DNA from: Bacillota bacterium
Lineage (GTDB): Bacteria; Bacillota; Dethiobacteria; DTU022
Length of the DNA: 14,194 nucleotides
Assembly: GCA_012727685.1 (NCBI GenBank)
Contig: JAAYGO010000032.1
Coordinates: 1 to 14,194 of the forward strand
Direction: 5' to 3'
Shown here piece after piece: positions 13,356 through 14,194 of this stretch. Numbering within the stretch: position 1 is the first letter of the stretch; every line of letters starts with the position of its first letter. Under the pieces are notes generated by a model, which was not told where the DNA came from, ran no database searches, and saw nothing but the letters and a program-made list of their open reading frames with translations. Both the position numbers and the translations under genes were made by a program.

Positions 13356-13424
13356 CCCCCTCTCCACCCTTTGGGGGGAGAGGGCCGGGGCGAGGGGGCG
13401 TAAGCCCGGTATACGCATTTCCTA
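13356..13424 (+). repeat. interspersed palindromic element, copy 7
   Basis: The core is CCCCCTCTCCACCCTTTGGG, then GGGAGAGGGCCGGGGCGAGG. The right flank GCGTAAGCCCGGTATACGCA then TTTCC is homologous to the right flanks of copies 1, 2 and 5. It is in plus orientation, downstream of the GerMN gene. Confidence 0.75.
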
Positions 13425-13433
13425 AATAGCTTT

Positions 13434-13456
13434 GGAGAACCGTCCCCGTGACAACT
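13434..13456 (+). repeat. CCGTCCCC site at the 3' edge of the GerMN gene
   Basis: GGAGAACCGTCCCCGTGACA followed by ACTT ends 5 bases before the stop codon of the GerMN gene. It is in the same orientation as the sites at 4097-4126 and 14090-14120, and a fourth member of the motif family is at 10778-10797. Confidence 0.5.
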
Positions 13457-13461
13457 TGCGT

Positions 13462-14037
13462 TTAGAGCTCGTCAGGGCCGAGCGGCTTATCCCAGAGCAA
13501 ATGGCCGTCGGTCCAGGGATCCCCTTCCACGAGGACAACGATTTTTTCCACCTCCGGGAACTGGGTCGCCGTCAAAATCAGCGATTGCTGGAGGATAATG
13601 CCGGCAAGGCTTCCCCCGGGGCTGTCGGAGACAAGCTCCGGTGAAAAATTGATCACCGCAATCCCGTCGGAGAGCTCCAGGTCGATGATTTTTGCCGTGA
13701 CCGGGATCGTGCTGAAATAATCGCCATCTTCGGGCTGCGGCCCTTTAATCAGCTCCTCCAGCGTGCGGCGCAGCAGATCTCCTCCCCCGGCCAGCTCCCG
13801 CTTTACCGGCACCACATACAGCTCCTCCGTTTCTGTCTCCGTCCCGATACCGCTGTTAACCGCGGTGGCGCCAGCAAAGTAAAGCTCCACCGTGGCCATG
13901 AGCTCGTAGCTGTTTGATGGCTCTTCCGGGAGCGCCTCGGGCGCGCCACACCCCCCGGGGAGAAGCACGATTAGAAGTAGAACCGCCACTGCAGCCCCTT
14001 TTAACCGCCCGGCTCTCGCTAGCAATCCCCGCATCAT
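13462..14037 (-). CDS. GerMN-domain lipoprotein
   Basis: A 191-residue exported protein. The N-terminus is M-M-R-G-L-L-A-R-A-G-R-L-K-G, then a hydrophobic run A-V-A-V-L-L-L-I-V-L-L-P-G-G-C-G, a lipoprotein signal with the acceptor cysteine in an unusual L-P-G-G-C box. An acidic linker follows, then one GerMN domain (T-L-E-E-L-I-K-G-P ... A-K-I-I-D-L-E-L-S-D-G-I-A-V-I-N-F-S ... I-L-Q-Q-S-L-I-L-T-A-T-Q-F-P-E-V). In GerM of Bacillus the domain acts in sporulation and germination. Single-domain lipoproteins like this one are common in Clostridia, with unknown precise roles. The frame extends 18 codons upstream, but AAGGGGG sits just before the ATG at 14037, so that start is chosen. The extension overlaps a repeat. 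Confidence 0.85.
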   Translation of the reverse strand: MMRGLLARAGRLKGAAVAVLLLIVLLPGGCGAPEALPEEPSNSYELMATVELYFAGATAVNSGIGTETETEELYVVPVKRELAGGGDLLRRTLEELIKGPQPEDGDYFSTIPVTAKIIDLELSDGIAVINFSPELVSDSPGGSLAGIILQQSLILTATQFPEVEKIVVLVEGDPWTDGHLLWDKPLGPDEL

Positions 14038-14089
14038 TATTCCCCCTTGCAGTGCATAATCGCACACCGAGATTGGAAGCACTGTCCCC

Positions 14090-14120
14090 ATGAGTCAAAG
14101 TCACCGTCCCCTTGACTCAT
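14090..14120 (+). repeat. inverted-repeat element around CCGTCCCC, 5' of the GerMN gene
   Basis: ATGAGTCAA (14090-14098) and TTGACTCAT (14112-14120) are perfect 9-base arms around AGTCACCGTCCCC. A further half-copy, ACTGTCCCCATGAGTCAA, overlaps its left side. It lies about 50 bases upstream of the GerMN start and would be in that gene's mRNA leader if the -10 box at 14143-14148 is used. Confidence 0.65.
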
Positions 14121-14135
14121 GCTTTGCTTCCGGCC

Positions 14136-14148
14136 TGGTATGATTATA
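14136..14148 (-). promoter_or_regulatory. candidate -10 elements at the window end
   Basis: On the minus strand 14143-14148 reads TATAAT, a perfect -10, at a distance giving a leader of about 100 nt for the GerMN gene. No good -35 is seen. On the plus strand TGGTATGAT at 14136-14144 is an extended -10 that would read out of the window. The two overlap, so at most one is likely strong. Confidence 0.3.
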
Positions 14149-14194
14149 TGCGCCGGCCCATCCTGATAGCATCGTGAAAAGAGCGGCAAAAAAG

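Larger units (their letters stand above)
13108..13461. other. intergenic region between gatD copy 2 and the GerMN gene
   Basis: These 354 bases lie between convergent genes. They hold a palindromic element (13356-13424) and a CCGTCCCC site (13434-13456). The part from about 13140 to 13340 is less GC-rich than its surroundings. It contains a 45-codon plus-strand frame (13201-13338) with no ribosome binding site and no recognised family. It may be a remnant of a decayed gene, but I cannot identify one. Confidence 0.45.

Noticed and set aside
14038..14091. 18-codon N-terminal extension of the GerMN protein
   Set aside because: It would put non-signal sequence before the lipoprotein signal peptide and starts inside the inverted repeat. 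The ATG at 14037 has an AAGGGGG ribosome binding site.

Overview
The window is a GC-rich stretch of chromosome from what looks like an endospore-forming anaerobic Firmicute. I infer a Clostridia/Peptococcaceae-type relative of Desulfotomaculum, Pelotomaculum or Moorella. The signs are a RACo-like corrinoid-protein activator beside a DUF1638 gene, CotF-like spore coat genes, a GerMN lipoprotein, MurT/GatD peptidoglycan amidation genes, strong AAAGGAGG-type ribosome binding sites and several TTG starts. The assignment is inferred from gene content; no rRNA or tRNA gene is visible.

Layout. (1) 97-2684, plus strand: a DUF1638 protein, then an ASKHA-family reductive activator of corrinoid iron-sulfur proteins with an N-terminal [2Fe-2S] domain. 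(2) 2685-3508: gene-free DNA with two copies of an interspersed palindromic element and a 19-bp perfect inverted repeat. (3) 3509-4087: two small CotF-like coat proteins, translationally coupled. (4) 4206-6414: first MurT/GatD cassette. (5) 6415-6812: two more copies of the palindromic element, in reverse orientation, leading to an MscS channel gene (6813-7718). (6) 7959-9698, minus strand: adenine deaminase. (7) 10104-10571: a CBS-domain-only protein followed by a strong intrinsic terminator. (8) 10905-13107: second, divergent MurT/GatD cassette. (9) 13462-14037, minus strand: GerMN-domain lipoprotein.

The most notable protein-level observation concerns the two GatD glutaminase subunits. Both have glycine where the catalytic nucleophile cysteine of GatD is expected (position 94, in the otherwise recognisable motif ending Y-Q-L-[LF]-G). 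Both keep the partner histidine (His194) and the MurT interaction context. MurT/GatD normally amidates the alpha-carboxyl of D-Glu in lipid II, using ammonia that GatD releases from glutamine. Two side-by-side cassettes sharing this loss suggest a variant subfamily that uses free ammonia, gets ammonia from another source, or does a different reaction.

The most notable DNA-level observation is the density of interspersed repeats. Seven copies of a CCCTCTCC...GGAGAGGG...AGGGTGAGGGG palindromic element are present, at least four of them within longer homologous units of about 100-130 bp. There are also several GAGCGAAGCGAAGGA-type repeats, and four short sites built around CCGTCCCC (two with clear inverted-repeat arms) that sit next to genes, including one on each side of the GerMN gene.
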